64,000 nucleotides of DNA from Bradyrhizobium symbiodeficiens (GCF_002266465.3 NZ_CP029427.2:6078501-6142500), one strand, 5' to 3'. Counted from the first letter of the stretch, positions 1-9,261 are shown. Program-made: numbers and translations. The notes: generated from the letters alone by a model not told the origin.

Positions 1-666
1 TTCAAGCAACAGCATTACTTCCTGCGCGACTTCTACATCCAGTTCTGGAATTCCCTCGTTATCGCGACAGCCGTCGGCGTGCTGACCCTGGTCATCGCCA
101 CCGCGGCGGCGTTCTCGATCTCCCGGCTGCGGGTGCCGGGCGGACGCATCGTGATGAACCTGGCGCTGTTCACCTATTTCATCCCCGCGGCGTTCCTGGC
201 CGTGCCGATGTACCGCACCATGGGCAATTACGGCTTGCTCAACAATCACTGGTCGCTGATCCTGGCCATGGTGACGATCGCCAGCCCTTACGCGATCTGG
301 GTGCTCAAGCAGGCCTCCGACAAGCTGCCGGTCGAACTGGACGAGGCCGCGGTGATGGACGGCGCCACGACGCTGCAGATCTTCCGGCTGGTCTATCTGC
401 CGCTGATGATGCCGTCGCTGGTCGCGATCGGCACTTATGCGGTGCTGCTGGCCTGGAACGAATATCTCTACGCGTTCCTGCTGCTGTCGAACGACCGCGA
501 GCTCACGCTGCCCGTCGCACTCGGCAACTTCCTCGCCGCCGACGACTCGCCCTGGGAGCTGCTGATGACCACCGGCTTCATCTACGCACTGCCGCCGGCC
601 GCGGTCTACTACGCCTTCCGCCGCTACATGGTGGGCGGGCTCACGGCGGGTGCGGTGAAGTCGTAG
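1..666 (+). CDS. Sugar ABC transporter permease, MalG type (5' end outside the window)
   Basis: The reading frame is open from base 1, so the N-terminus lies outside; 221 residues are visible. It is an inner-membrane permease of the binding-protein-dependent sugar importer family (MalG/AraQ type). Several hydrophobic helices are visible, and the cytoplasmic EAA loop that contacts the ATPase reads ELDEAAVMDGATTLQIF followed by LPLMMPSL, as expected for the family. The C-terminus ends in a short basic tail (YAFRRYMVGGLTAGAVKS), also typical. It converges on the potC-like gene. Its partner permease, binding protein and ATPase are not visible and are probably to the left. The substrate cannot be read from this fragment. 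Confidence 0.9.
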   Translation, partial: FKQQHYFLRDFYIQFWNSLVIATAVGVLTLVIATAAAFSISRLRVPGGRIVMNLALFTYFIPAAFLAVPMYRTMGNYGLLNNHWSLILAMVTIASPYAIWVLKQASDKLPVELDEAAVMDGATTLQIFRLVYLPLMMPSLVAIGTYAVLLAWNEYLYAFLLLSNDRELTLPVALGNFLAADDSPWELLMTTGFIYALPPAAVYYAFRRYMVGGLTAGAVKS

Positions 667-694
667 TCGTTTTGGTCAGAGCGTAGCCCGGAAT

Positions 695-1507
695 CTAAAG
701 CGGCGCCGCGCTCTCGCCCTGCGAACTCGACAGCTTCGAGGCCAGCGAGGCGATGACGATCACCACCGCGATCAGGGCGATCACCAGCGTGCAGATCGCG
801 TTGATCTCCGGCTTCACGCCGAGCCGCACCTCCGAATAGATCCGGATCGGCAACGTCGCCGAGCCGGGACCGGTGGTGAAGCTCGCGATCACGAGGTCGT
901 CGAGCGACAGCGTGAAGGCCAGCATCCAGCCGGCGACGATCGCGGGCGCGATCAGCGGCAGCGTCACCGAAAGAAAAGCGCGCACCGGATCGCAGCCGAG
1001 ATCCATCGCCGCCTCTTCCAGCGAACGGTCGAGCGAGCCGAGGCGGGACTGCACGACCACGGCGACGAAACACATCGTCAGCGTGGTATGGGCGATCGTC
1101 ACCGTCCAGAAGCCGCGCTCGGCGTTCAGCGCGACGAACAACAGCAGCAGCGACAGCCCCGTGATCACCTCGGGCATCACCAGTGGCGCATAGAGCATGC
1201 CGGAGAACAATGTGCGGCCGCGGAAGCGCTCGCCGCGCGACAACGCGACCGCGGCGAGCGTGCCGAGCAGCGTGGCGATGGTCGCGGAGGAGACCGCTAC
1301 GCGAAAGCTCATCCAGGCCGCCTCGATCATGGCGCGGTCGTTGAAGAATTCATGATACCAGCGCAGCGACCAGCCGCCCCACACCGTCACCAGCCGCGAG
1401 GCGTTGAAGGAATAGATGACGAGGATGAGGATCGGCAGATAGAGGAAGGCCAGCCCCAGCGCGAGCGAGGCGATGTTGAAACGGGACAGGCGGGAGACCT
1501 TGCGCAT
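695..1507 (-). CDS. potC: ABC transporter permease, PotC type (polyamine-type importer)
   Basis: A 270-residue inner-membrane permease of the spermidine/putrescine-type family. The EAA loop reads LEEAAMDLGCDPVRAF with LPLIAPAI. The start MRKVSRLSRFN at 1507 is chosen because it lies 4 bases after the potB-like stop; the open frame continues upstream into potB, but that extension is a Cys-rich shadow. It is the last gene of the minus-strand run potA-potB-potC. The family imports polyamines or related small organic cations and acids; the real substrate is unknown because no binding protein is encoded nearby. Confidence 0.9.
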   Translation of the reverse strand: MRKVSRLSRFNIASLALGLAFLYLPILILVIYSFNASRLVTVWGGWSLRWYHEFFNDRAMIEAAWMSFRVAVSSATIATLLGTLAAVALSRGERFRGRTLFSGMLYAPLVMPEVITGLSLLLLFVALNAERGFWTVTIAHTTLTMCFVAVVVQSRLGSLDRSLEEAAMDLGCDPVRAFLSVTLPLIAPAIVAGWMLAFTLSLDDLVIASFTTGPGSATLPIRIYSEVRLGVKPEINAICTLVIALIAVVIVIASLASKLSSSQGESAAPL

Positions 1508-1511
1508 GGCG

Positions 1512-2426
1512 TCAGCGCCCCTGTTCCAGCTGCCGTTTCTGCAGCCGTTCGTACAGCAACAGAGGCAACAGCAGCACCACGAGCAGCACAATGGCGGCGG
1601 CAGAGGCGACCGGCCAGTCCTTGTTGGTGAAGAATTCGAGCCACAGGGTCTGGCCGATCATCAGCGAATTGGAGCCGGCCAGAAGATCGGGGATGACGAA
1701 TTCGCCGACGATGGGAATGAAGCACAGCAGCACGCCGGCGCCGACACCGGGCAGCGACAGCGGAAAGGTGAGGAGCCAGAACACCTGCCACGGCGGCGCG
1801 CCGAGATCGGAGGCTGCCTCCTCCAGCACCGGCTCCATCTTCGCGAGCGTGGCGTAGAGCGGCAGGATCATGAACGGCAGATAGGAATAGACGATGCCGA
1901 TATACATCGCGCTGTCGGTGGAGAGCCAGACCACCGGCTGGCTGACCAGGTGCAGCGCCAGCAGGATCTGGTTCAGCAGCCCGTCGTGCTGGAGGATGTT
2001 GATCCAGGCATAGATGCGGATCAGGAACGAGGTCCAGAACGGTACGATCACCAGCACCATCGCCACCGCCTGCCAACGCCTCGGCAGCCGCGCCATGCCA
2101 TAGGCGATGGGATAGCCGACGAGCAGCAACAGCACCGTTGAGGTCACGGCGACCGTAAGGCTGCGCAGATAGGCGAATACATAGAGGTCGTCAGAGACGA
2201 GCAGCCTGAAATTGTCGATCGAGAGTGCGGCAAAGGCCGCCTTCAGCGCGTCCCACCCCGCCGTCAGGTCGAATACCGGCTCGTAAGGCGGCTGCGCGAT
2301 CGCCGTCTGCGACAGGCTGATCTTCAGCACGAAGGCAAAGGGCACCAGGAAGAACAGCACCATCCAGACATAGGGCGCGATCGCGGCAAAGCGCGCCGGC
2401 CGCGCGAAGATGCGGCGGGCGCTCAT
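1512..2426 (-). CDS. potB: ABC transporter permease, PotB type (polyamine-type importer)
   Basis: A 304-residue permease with about six membrane helices and an EAA loop (LEEAASDLGAPPWQVF, then LPGVGAG). It should form the heterodimeric channel with the downstream PotC-like protein. The start MSARRIFARP at 2426 is chosen because its ATG overlaps the potA stop in an ATGA, the usual sign of translational coupling; a start 18 bases upstream is possible but overlaps potA further. The gene is surely co-transcribed with potA. Confidence 0.9.
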   Translation of the reverse strand: MSARRIFARPARFAAIAPYVWMVLFFLVPFAFVLKISLSQTAIAQPPYEPVFDLTAGWDALKAAFAALSIDNFRLLVSDDLYVFAYLRSLTVAVTSTVLLLLVGYPIAYGMARLPRRWQAVAMVLVIVPFWTSFLIRIYAWINILQHDGLLNQILLALHLVSQPVVWLSTDSAMYIGIVYSYLPFMILPLYATLAKMEPVLEEAASDLGAPPWQVFWLLTFPLSLPGVGAGVLLCFIPIVGEFVIPDLLAGSNSLMIGQTLWLEFFTNKDWPVASAAAIVLLVVLLLPLLLYERLQKRQLEQGR

Positions 2427-3595
2427 GACGGCAGCACCACGCAATCATCGGGCGTGAACCAGGCGACGATTTGCTGGCCCACGCTATAGGCGTCGACATC
2501 CAGGCGCGCGCTATTGGCGACGGAGGCCCGTACGATCCCGCCGGTATCGAGCTTCACTTTGTAGGTGGTGGTGCCGCCGAGATAGCAGATGTCCGCGATC
2601 ACGCCGTCCAGGCTGTTGATCGTGGTTTCACGGCCGGCTTCGCTCACCGGGGCGCGGCGGGACAACTTGATCTTCTCGGGGCGAATCGCGATGGAGAATT
2701 TTCCCGCACCGACCGGTTCGCGCGGCTCGGCCACCACCAGCGTACCCGCATCACGCGTGCCAATGACCAGACGATGACCGTCGCGCAATTTGGTCTCGCC
2801 GTCGAACAGGTTGATGTCGCCGACGAACTCCGCGATCCACCGCGAGCGCGGTGCTTCATAGAGTTCGCGGGGGCTCGCGACCTGAGCAAGCCTGCCGGCG
2901 TTCATCACGCCGATTCTATCAGCCATCGTCATCGCCTCCTCCTGATCGTGGGTGACGATGATGAAGGTCATGCCGAGCCGGCGCTGCAGCTCCATCAACT
3001 CGCCCTGCGTGCTCTGACGCAGCTTCTTGTCGAGCGCGGCAAGCGGCTCGTCGAGCAGCAGCAATTGCGGGCGTCGCGCCAGTGCACGGGCGAGCGCGAC
3101 GCGCTGGCGCTGGCCGCCGGAGAGCTGATCCGGCTTGCGCTTCTCCAGCCCTTCGAGCTTCACCAGCGCGACCATCTCGGTCACACGGATGGCGATCTCG
3201 GCGCGCGCCATGCCAGCGCGCTTGAGGCCGAAGGCAATGTTGTCGCGCACGGAGAGATGCGGAAACAGCGCGTAGTTCTGGAACATCATGTTGATCGGCC
3301 GCTCATGCGGCAGCGCCTGCGCGATATCCTTATTCCCGAGCAGGATCCGCCCTTCATCCGGCGCCTCGAAGCCGGCAAGCATGCGCAGCAGGGTGGTCTT
3401 GCCGCAACCGCTGGGACCGAGCAGCGCGAAGAATTCGCCGGCCCTGATATCGAGCGAGACCCCGTCCACGGCGCGGAAGGTGCCAAAGGTTTTGACTACG
3501 CCCTCGATGCGCAGCAGCGGCTGGCCCGCCGCAGGAAGCGCATCTCCGCCGCCCGTATTGGCCACGCCGTCTGTTCTGGGCAACTCGTCCGTCAT
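2423..3595 (-). CDS. potA: ABC transporter ATP-binding protein, PotA type
   Basis: A 390-residue ATPase that energises the PotBC-like importer. Visible motifs in order are Walker A (GPSGCGKTT), the Q-loop (MMFQNYALFPH), the signature (LSGGQRQRVALARAL), Walker B with D-loop (LLLLDEPLAALD) and the switch histidine (IIVTHDQEEAM). After about residue 260 there is a TOBE-type C-terminal domain, as in PotA, UgpC and MalK. The N-terminus carries about 25 extra polar residues before the nucleotide-binding fold. The gene sits 74 bases after glpD on the same strand, so transcription may start upstream of glpD. Confidence 0.93.
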   Translation of the reverse strand: MTDELPRTDGVANTGGGDALPAAGQPLLRIEGVVKTFGTFRAVDGVSLDIRAGEFFALLGPSGCGKTTLLRMLAGFEAPDEGRILLGNKDIAQALPHERPINMMFQNYALFPHLSVRDNIAFGLKRAGMARAEIAIRVTEMVALVKLEGLEKRKPDQLSGGQRQRVALARALARRPQLLLLDEPLAALDKKLRQSTQGELMELQRRLGMTFIIVTHDQEEAMTMADRIGVMNAGRLAQVASPRELYEAPRSRWIAEFVGDINLFDGETKLRDGHRLVIGTRDAGTLVVAEPREPVGAGKFSIAIRPEKIKLSRRAPVSEAGRETTINSLDGVIADICYLGGTTTYKVKLDTGGIVRASVANSARLDVDAYSVGQQIVAWFTPDDCVVLPS

Positions 3596-3669
3596 GTTCC
3601 TGCCAACCCCGATTCCGCCGCACGCTAGCCGCCGATCCTCCCTAGCTCAACCGCGTCGGGAAAGATCGT

Positions 3670-5130
3670 TCACATCACATTCGCCATGAACGTGGCAACT
3701 GCGTCGCGGTCCGCCGCAGGCATGGTCAGGCCCAGCTTGGATCGGCGCCAGAGGATATCGTCCGGAAAGCGCGCCCATTCACAAGCCATCAGGTAGCGGA
3801 TCTCGGCACCCGTCAACTCAGGGCCGAAGCCCGGACCAAGTTCGTCGCGGGTCTTCGCCTCGCCGAGCACGGCCGACAACCGCGACCCGTAAGCCGCGAC
3901 CAGACGCTGCGCCTCCGGCTCCGACAGAAAGCGCCAGCGGTCGCGCGCGAGGTCGATCTCGGTGTCGAAACGGTCCCATGCAAAATCTCCGCCGGGCAGC
4001 GCGGCGCCGGCAGTCCAGGGCGGCGACATCGGATAGAACGGCGTCAGCTTCGTCACCGCCCATTCAGCGCGCAGGCGCGAGGTGGTGACGTCGCCGCCGA
4101 ACATCGTCAGCAGCGGCGCCTTGCGCCGGCGCGCATGGAACAGCATCGTGCCGTCGCGTCCGCGCGCGGACGCCAGCGTCAGGTTGACGCCGGAGACCGT
4201 CCGGACCACGTCGGTCGGGGCAACGCGCTCCCGAAAATAGCGGCTGGCGGCGTCGCAGAGATAGCCGACGTCGGCCCCCGGCATCGCGACAATGGCGGGA
4301 TCGCCGGTGAAGGCGTGCGTGACGGTGCCGATCAGCGTGAAGTCGCGCTCGAAGGGCCGGGCAAAGATCAGCCGTCCATCATTGTTCTGAAAGACGTAGA
4401 CGTTCTGGGAATCGAACAGCCTCGGCACGATGATCTGGCTCATCTGCGTGGCCGCCATGGCGGGCTGCGGCTGCCGCAGCACGGTATCGGCGACCATCGG
4501 CGTCCAGGCGCCGGTGGCGTTGGCCAGCGCCCGCGCCGTGACCGTGCGGCGATGGCCGCGATCGACCACCGCGAGCCGCCAGGTATCAGTTCTGTCGGCA
4601 CGCACACAACGCGCACCAGTCCGGATCGCGGCGCCACGTTCGGCCGCATCCAACGCCGTCAGCACCACCAGGCGAGAGTCGTCGACGACGCAGTCCGAAT
4701 ATTCGAACGCCGTGCCGAACGGGCGCTTCAGCGCGTTGCCGACCGGATGGTGCGTGATGTCGAGGGTCGCCGATGGTGGCAGGCCGCCCCGGTTCGTGAG
4801 ACCGTCATAGACATACAGGCCGGCGCGCAGCAGCCACGGCGGACGCTCGTCGGAATGCGCGGGGATCACGAAGCGCAGCGGCCGGACCAGATGCGGCGCG
4901 ATCCGGAGCCAGGTCCGGCGCTCGGCCAGGGCGCGGCGCACCCGCCGGAACCTGCGCCGCTCCAGCACCGACAGATCGCCGTGGATCAGCCGCGGTGTCG
5001 CCGACGATGCCGCGCCGCCGAGATCGCCCTGCTCGAACAGGATCACCCGCAGGCCGCGGCCTGCCGCATCGCGCGCGAGGCTGACACCGTTCAGGCCGCC
5101 GCCGATGATCGCGAGGTCGTAATCCGCCAT
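3670..5130 (-). CDS. glpD: Glycerol-3-phosphate dehydrogenase, FAD-dependent (GlpD family)
   Basis: A 486-residue flavoprotein that oxidises glycerol 3-phosphate to dihydroxyacetone phosphate and passes electrons to the quinone pool at the inner membrane. The N-terminal FAD motif (IIGGGLNGVSLARDAAGRGL) is clear, followed by LFEQGDLGGAASSATPRLIHG. The start MADYDLAIIGGG is chosen because the dinucleotide fold starts there; a Met 7 codons upstream is also in frame. One oddity: the family motif usually written HGGLRYLE reads HGDLSVLE here. The length is slightly short for GlpD (about 500 residues). It precedes potABC, with only a repeat element and the c-di-GMP gene behind it. Confidence 0.9.
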   Translation of the reverse strand: MADYDLAIIGGGLNGVSLARDAAGRGLRVILFEQGDLGGAASSATPRLIHGDLSVLERRRFRRVRRALAERRTWLRIAPHLVRPLRFVIPAHSDERPPWLLRAGLYVYDGLTNRGGLPPSATLDITHHPVGNALKRPFGTAFEYSDCVVDDSRLVVLTALDAAERGAAIRTGARCVRADRTDTWRLAVVDRGHRRTVTARALANATGAWTPMVADTVLRQPQPAMAATQMSQIIVPRLFDSQNVYVFQNNDGRLIFARPFERDFTLIGTVTHAFTGDPAIVAMPGADVGYLCDAASRYFRERVAPTDVVRTVSGVNLTLASARGRDGTMLFHARRRKAPLLTMFGGDVTTSRLRAEWAVTKLTPFYPMSPPWTAGAALPGGDFAWDRFDTEIDLARDRWRFLSEPEAQRLVAAYGSRLSAVLGEAKTRDELGPGFGPELTGAEIRYLMACEWARFPDDILWRRSKLGLTMPAADRDAVATFMANVM

Positions 5131-5168
5131 GAAGCCGTCGAGAAGGAGCAAAGCGCCCCATCATCACT

Positions 5169-5272
5169 AGAGCCATTTCCGTTCCGATGAAATCGGAACG
5201 GGGCTCTGGATTCTCATTCTGACGCGTTTTCTCGACACGAGCCGGTGTCCGCTTCGCTCGGAAACGCTCTAG
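5169..5272. repeat. Palindromic intergenic repeat between glpD and the GGDEF-EAL gene
   Basis: The left part (5169-5207) is a strong hairpin: AGAGCC and CCGTTCCGAT pair with ATCGGAACGG and GGCTCT around a GAA loop. The right part (about 5221-5272) reads GACGCGTTTTCTCGACACG and GAAACGCTCTA. A diverged inverted copy of the right part is seen at 9262-9310, so this is a repeat family and not merely a terminator. The right end covers the last codon of the GGDEF-EAL gene. It may serve as a terminator for that gene. Confidence 0.65.
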
Positions 5273-7953
5273 CCGGTCTTGAGCGCAAGCTCCATGATCT
5301 CAGCGCGGCCGACGAGCCCGGCATATTTTCCGATCGGCAGGGGCTTGCCGAGCAGATAGCCCTGCACGCCGTCGCAGCCCTCCTTGGCGAGGAAGACAAG
5401 TTGCTCGATGGTCTCGACGCCCTCGGCGACGATCGACATTTCGAGACCGTGGCCGAGATCGATCACTGCGCGAACGATCGCAGCCGATTGCGGGTTGCGG
5501 CCGAGATTGGTGATGAACGCCCGGTCGATCTTGATCTTGTCGAACGGGAACGCCTGGAGGTAGCTCAGCGAGGAATATCCGCTGCCGAAATCGTCCATGG
5601 AGATGCGCACCCCGAGCGCCTTCAGGCGGCGCAGCAGCGCGAGGCCCCGGTCGAAATCCTCGATCAGCACGCCCTCGGTGATCTCCAGCTCGAGCCGACC
5701 GGGCGCAAGGCCGGTCTCGATCAGGATCGAATGGACCAGCCCGACCACGTCGCCGTGCATGAACTGCGCCGGCGACAGATTGACCGCAACCTGGAGTGGC
5801 TTCGGCCAGGAGGCCGCCTCGCGGCAGGCCTCGCGCAGGATCCACTCGCCCATCTCGACGATCAGGCCGCTCTCCTCGGCGATCGGTATGAATTCGGCCG
5901 GCGAGACCTGGCCGCGCACCGGATGCTGCCAGCGCGCCAGCGCCTCGAAGCCGATGATCTCGCTTTCGGCGACGCTGTGGCCCGCGGCGCCCTGCGGCTG
6001 AAACGCCAGCGAAAGCTCGCCGTTCTTGATCGCCACCGAGAGGTCCTGGTGCAGCACGCGGCGATCGCGGATCTGCTGGTCCATCTCCGGCTGGTAGAGG
6101 CTGATGGTGCCGCGCGACTTCTGCTTCGCGCGGAACAGCGCCGCACCGGCGTTGGCGAGCAACGAGGCGCCGTCGGTGCCGTTATGCGGGAAGATCGACA
6201 TGCCGGTGGTCACGCCCGCCCGCACCGGGCGGCCGTCGATATGGAAATCCCGCGAGACGGCTTCGCCGACATGCTCCGCCAGTGCGAGTCCCGCCTCGGG
6301 TTGCTTGCCGTCGATGATGAGCCCGAACTCGTCGCCCGACAGGCGCGCGACCAGGCCGCCGCGCGCGACGTCCTGGAGCCGCTGCGCGACCTCGATCAGG
6401 AGCTTGTCGCCGAGCGCATGGCCAAAGACGTCGTTGACCTCCTTGAGGCCGTCGAGGTCGATCGAGAGGACCGCGAACTCTTCGCCGGTGCCTTCGCAGG
6501 CCTCGATCATCTGGTTCAACGCCTGCAGGAAGGCGGCGCGGTTCGGCAGGTCGGTGAGGCCGTCGTGATAGGCCATGTGCGCCATGCGCGACTCGGTCTG
6601 GCGGCGGTCGGTGACGTCCTCGTGAGTCTTGATCAGATATTGCGGCTCGCCGGCATCGTTGACCACGGTGGCGCGGCGGGTGAGGAACAGGCGCAAGCCC
6701 GCCTTGGTCGAGATCGGGTGCTCCTCGGAGATCATCCCGCGTTTCTTGATCGCGGCTTCGTCGCGCGCGATGATCAGCTTGGCTTCCTTGGGATTGAAGA
6801 TGTCCGACGCGGTCAGGCCGGTTGCTTCCTCGCGCCGGCGGTTGAGGATCGTCTCGGCGCTGCGATTGGCGAGCAGATAGCGGCCGTCCTTGACCTGTTC
6901 GACGATCAACGCCACCGGGATGTTGTCGACCACCAGCTCAAGGAACTTCTTGGTGCTCTCCAGCTCCTTCGACAGCGAGCGGCGGTCGGTGACGTCCTCG
7001 AACACGAGCATCAGGAATTCGGGCTTGTTGTTCTCGTTGCGGACCACGATCCGGATCGAGGCGACCATGCGCCGCTCGCCGCCACGATCGACCTCGAATT
7101 CGTTGCGGAACTGACCGTCCGGCGAATCGAACGCCGCCCGGTCGGTGGCATCGATAGTGGCCGCCGAGGCGGACGCGAACAGCTCGCGCGCATTCTTGCC
7201 GACGACCTGGTCTCGCGAGAACCCCCAGAACCGCTCATAGGCGCTGTTGGCGAAGATGTAGCGGCCGTCCTCGATGTTCTTCGCGGCCACGCAGGCCGGC
7301 ACGTTGTCCAGCACCGTCTCGAGGAACTGCTTGGTCGAGGCGAGCTGTCGCGACAGCTTACGCTGCTCGCTGACATCCAGATGCGTCGCCACCGAGCCAC
7401 CGTTCGGCAGCACGAAATATTTCACCAGGATGGCCCGCCCGTCCGGCAGCTCGGTGATCAGACCGTTGGGGCTTGCTGCCTTCTCGTAGAACTCGTCATC
7501 GGAGGCGCCAAGCACCCCGCGCTTGCGTCGCAGCGCGAGGAGCTCGTAGCCGTTCATGTCGGCCCAGAGGTCCGACCGCTTGAGGCCATAGATCTCGAGA
7601 TAGCGGTCGTTGCAGAAGATGATGCGGCGCTGCGCATCCGTCATCACCACGCCCTGGTTGAGATTGTTCATGGCGGAGGAGACGAAGGCGTTGCGCCGGA
7701 GCTGCAAGCGCCGGGTCCGGCGCAGCGAGGAATGGATCCACAGCGCGATCGCGGCGAGGAAGGCGCAGACGACGATGCCCGCGATCAGGACTTCCCAGAC
7801 CACGTTGGGATCGAGCTCGCCGAGATAGCTCGGCGCGGCGAAGCTGTCGGACAGCGCAAAGGCGCGCGCGGGCGCAACCGTGCCGGCGAGGCACACAACG
7901 GCCTGCACAGCAATCGGAAGCGTGCTGCCCTCGTGCCAGTTCTTCTCAGCCAT
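5269..7953 (-). CDS. Membrane-anchored PAS-GGDEF-EAL protein (c-di-GMP turnover)
   Basis: This 894-residue protein has an N-terminal hydrophobic segment ending near AFALSD, a membrane helix around residues 54-74, and then about three PAS-type sensor domains (roughly 85-455). A GGDEF domain follows with its active-site motif changed to SGDEF (539-543), and then an EAL domain starting with FEALARWQHP (EAL at 670-672). The EAL domain keeps NLSPAQF, EITEGVL, DDFGSGYSSLSYL, KIDRAFI and AEGVET, so c-di-GMP phosphodiesterase activity is likely. The altered GGDEF motif and the absence of an RxxD inhibitory site suggest the cyclase domain may be regulatory; SGDEF does not by itself prove inactivity. 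The gene is transcribed away from the flavin oxidoreductase gene, with about 200 bases between. Confidence 0.92.
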   Translation of the reverse strand: MAEKNWHEGSTLPIAVQAVVCLAGTVAPARAFALSDSFAAPSYLGELDPNVVWEVLIAGIVVCAFLAAIALWIHSSLRRTRRLQLRRNAFVSSAMNNLNQGVVMTDAQRRIIFCNDRYLEIYGLKRSDLWADMNGYELLALRRKRGVLGASDDEFYEKAASPNGLITELPDGRAILVKYFVLPNGGSVATHLDVSEQRKLSRQLASTKQFLETVLDNVPACVAAKNIEDGRYIFANSAYERFWGFSRDQVVGKNARELFASASAATIDATDRAAFDSPDGQFRNEFEVDRGGERRMVASIRIVVRNENNKPEFLMLVFEDVTDRRSLSKELESTKKFLELVVDNIPVALIVEQVKDGRYLLANRSAETILNRRREEATGLTASDIFNPKEAKLIIARDEAAIKKRGMISEEHPISTKAGLRLFLTRRATVVNDAGEPQYLIKTHEDVTDRRQTESRMAHMAYHDGLTDLPNRAAFLQALNQMIEACEGTGEEFAVLSIDLDGLKEVNDVFGHALGDKLLIEVAQRLQDVARGGLVARLSGDEFGLIIDGKQPEAGLALAEHVGEAVSRDFHIDGRPVRAGVTTGMSIFPHNGTDGASLLANAGAALFRAKQKSRGTISLYQPEMDQQIRDRRVLHQDLSVAIKNGELSLAFQPQGAAGHSVAESEIIGFEALARWQHPVRGQVSPAEFIPIAEESGLIVEMGEWILREACREAASWPKPLQVAVNLSPAQFMHGDVVGLVHSILIETGLAPGRLELEITEGVLIEDFDRGLALLRRLKALGVRISMDDFGSGYSSLSYLQAFPFDKIKIDRAFITNLGRNPQSAAIVRAVIDLGHGLEMSIVAEGVETIEQLVFLAKEGCDGVQGYLLGKPLPIGKYAGLVGRAEIMELALKTG

Positions 7954-8156
7954 CAGCCACCCGCGATTTCAACGTTGGATTGTCTGGCTTCACGGGTTTG
8001 GATCGGGTAAACGCCTGTACCCGCAACGGAAAAAATGTGACGTGAAATACGGCAATTGCCCTGACATGATAAATTCTTCCTTAACGGAAAATGGCCCCGC
8101 GCCATTCTCTCCAGGCCGGATGCCACCGGTGCTTCCAGCGGACATCCTGCACAGCC

Positions 8157-9260
8157 ATGGATAGGGTCGATTGCGTCGTCATCGGAGCCGGCGTGGTCGG
8201 GCTCGCGGTGGCTCGAAAGCTTGCGCAGGCCGGGCGCGAGGTCATCGTGCTCGAGGAGGCCGAGGCGATCGGCACCATCACCTCCTCGCGCAACAGCGAG
8301 GTGATCCATGCCGGCATCTACTACCGCGCCGGGAGCTGGATGGCGCGCATGTGCGTCGACGGCAAGCACGCGCTCTACCGCTACTGCGCCGAGCGCGGCA
8401 TCCCGCACAGGAATTGCGGCAAGCTGATCGTCGCGACCAGCCCGAAGGAGACCGAGAAGCTGCAATCGATCAAGGCGCATGCCGAGGCCAATGGCGTGCT
8501 CGACATGCAGCTGCTCACGGGCGAGGCGGCACGCGCGCTGGAGCCGGCGCTGGCCTGCGACGCCGCGCTGCTGTCGCCATCGACGGGCATCATCGACAGC
8601 CACGCCTACATGCTCTCGCTGCGCGGCGAGGCCGAGGAAGCCGGCGCGGCCTTCGCGTTTCACACGCCGCTGGTCCGCGCCAAGGCTGCGAACGGCCTGA
8701 TCGAGATCGACGCCGGCGGCGAGGCGCCAATGACGCTGCAATGCAGCCTCCTCGTCAACGCCGCGGGACTCTCGGCGACCCATGTGGCGCGCAATATCGA
8801 CGGCATGCCGCTGGACCGCATTCCGCGCGCCTATCTCGCCAAGGGAAATTACTTCAGCTGCAATGCCAAGGCGCCGTTCTCGCGCCTGATCTATCCGGTG
8901 CCCGAACCGGGCGGGCTCGGGGTGCATCTGACGCTGGACATGGCAGGCCAGGCGCGCTTCGGCCCTGACGTCGAGTGGATCGAGACGATCGATTACGAGG
9001 TCGACCCGTCACGCGCCGAGCGGTTCTACCCGGCGATCCGCAAATACTGGCCGACGCTGCCTGACGGCGCGTTGATGCCGAGCTATTCGGGTATCCGGCC
9101 GAAGATCGTACCGCCCGCGGTGGCGACGCAGGACTTCCTGATGCAGGGCCCGCGCGATCACGGCGTCGCTGGCCTGATCAACCTGTTCGGCATCGAATCG
9201 CCGGGATTGACGTCGTCGCTCGCGATCGCAGATCACGTCGCCGAGCTCGCAGAGATCTGA
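8157..9260 (+). CDS. FAD-dependent oxidoreductase, L-2-hydroxyglutarate oxidase-like
   Basis: A 367-residue flavoprotein of the DAO/LhgO group, which oxidises 2-hydroxy acids such as L-2-hydroxyglutarate. The FAD fold is at the very N-terminus (DCVVIGAGVVGLAVARKLA), followed by the LhgO-like stretch SSRNSEVIHAGIYY. Near the C-terminus, SYSGIRPKI and FGIESPGLTSSLAIADHVA match the family's second FAD-contact region. The start at 8157 (MDRVDC) is chosen because the fold begins there; an in-frame Met 22 codons earlier is within a poorly conserved leader. The exact substrate is not proven by sequence. Confidence 0.88.
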   Translation: MDRVDCVVIGAGVVGLAVARKLAQAGREVIVLEEAEAIGTITSSRNSEVIHAGIYYRAGSWMARMCVDGKHALYRYCAERGIPHRNCGKLIVATSPKETEKLQSIKAHAEANGVLDMQLLTGEAARALEPALACDAALLSPSTGIIDSHAYMLSLRGEAEEAGAAFAFHTPLVRAKAANGLIEIDAGGEAPMTLQCSLLVNAAGLSATHVARNIDGMPLDRIPRAYLAKGNYFSCNAKAPFSRLIYPVPEPGGLGVHLTLDMAGQARFGPDVEWIETIDYEVDPSRAERFYPAIRKYWPTLPDGALMPSYSGIRPKIVPPAVATQDFLMQGPRDHGVAGLINLFGIESPGLTSSLAIADHVAELAEI

Positions 9261-9261
9261 A

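Noticed and set aside
5245..8010. A 921-codon open frame on the plus strand opposite the PAS-GGDEF-EAL gene
   Set aside because: It is an antisense shadow in GC-rich DNA. Its product is rich in Arg, Ala, Asp and Gln with no family motif, while the minus strand gives complete PAS, GGDEF and EAL domains.
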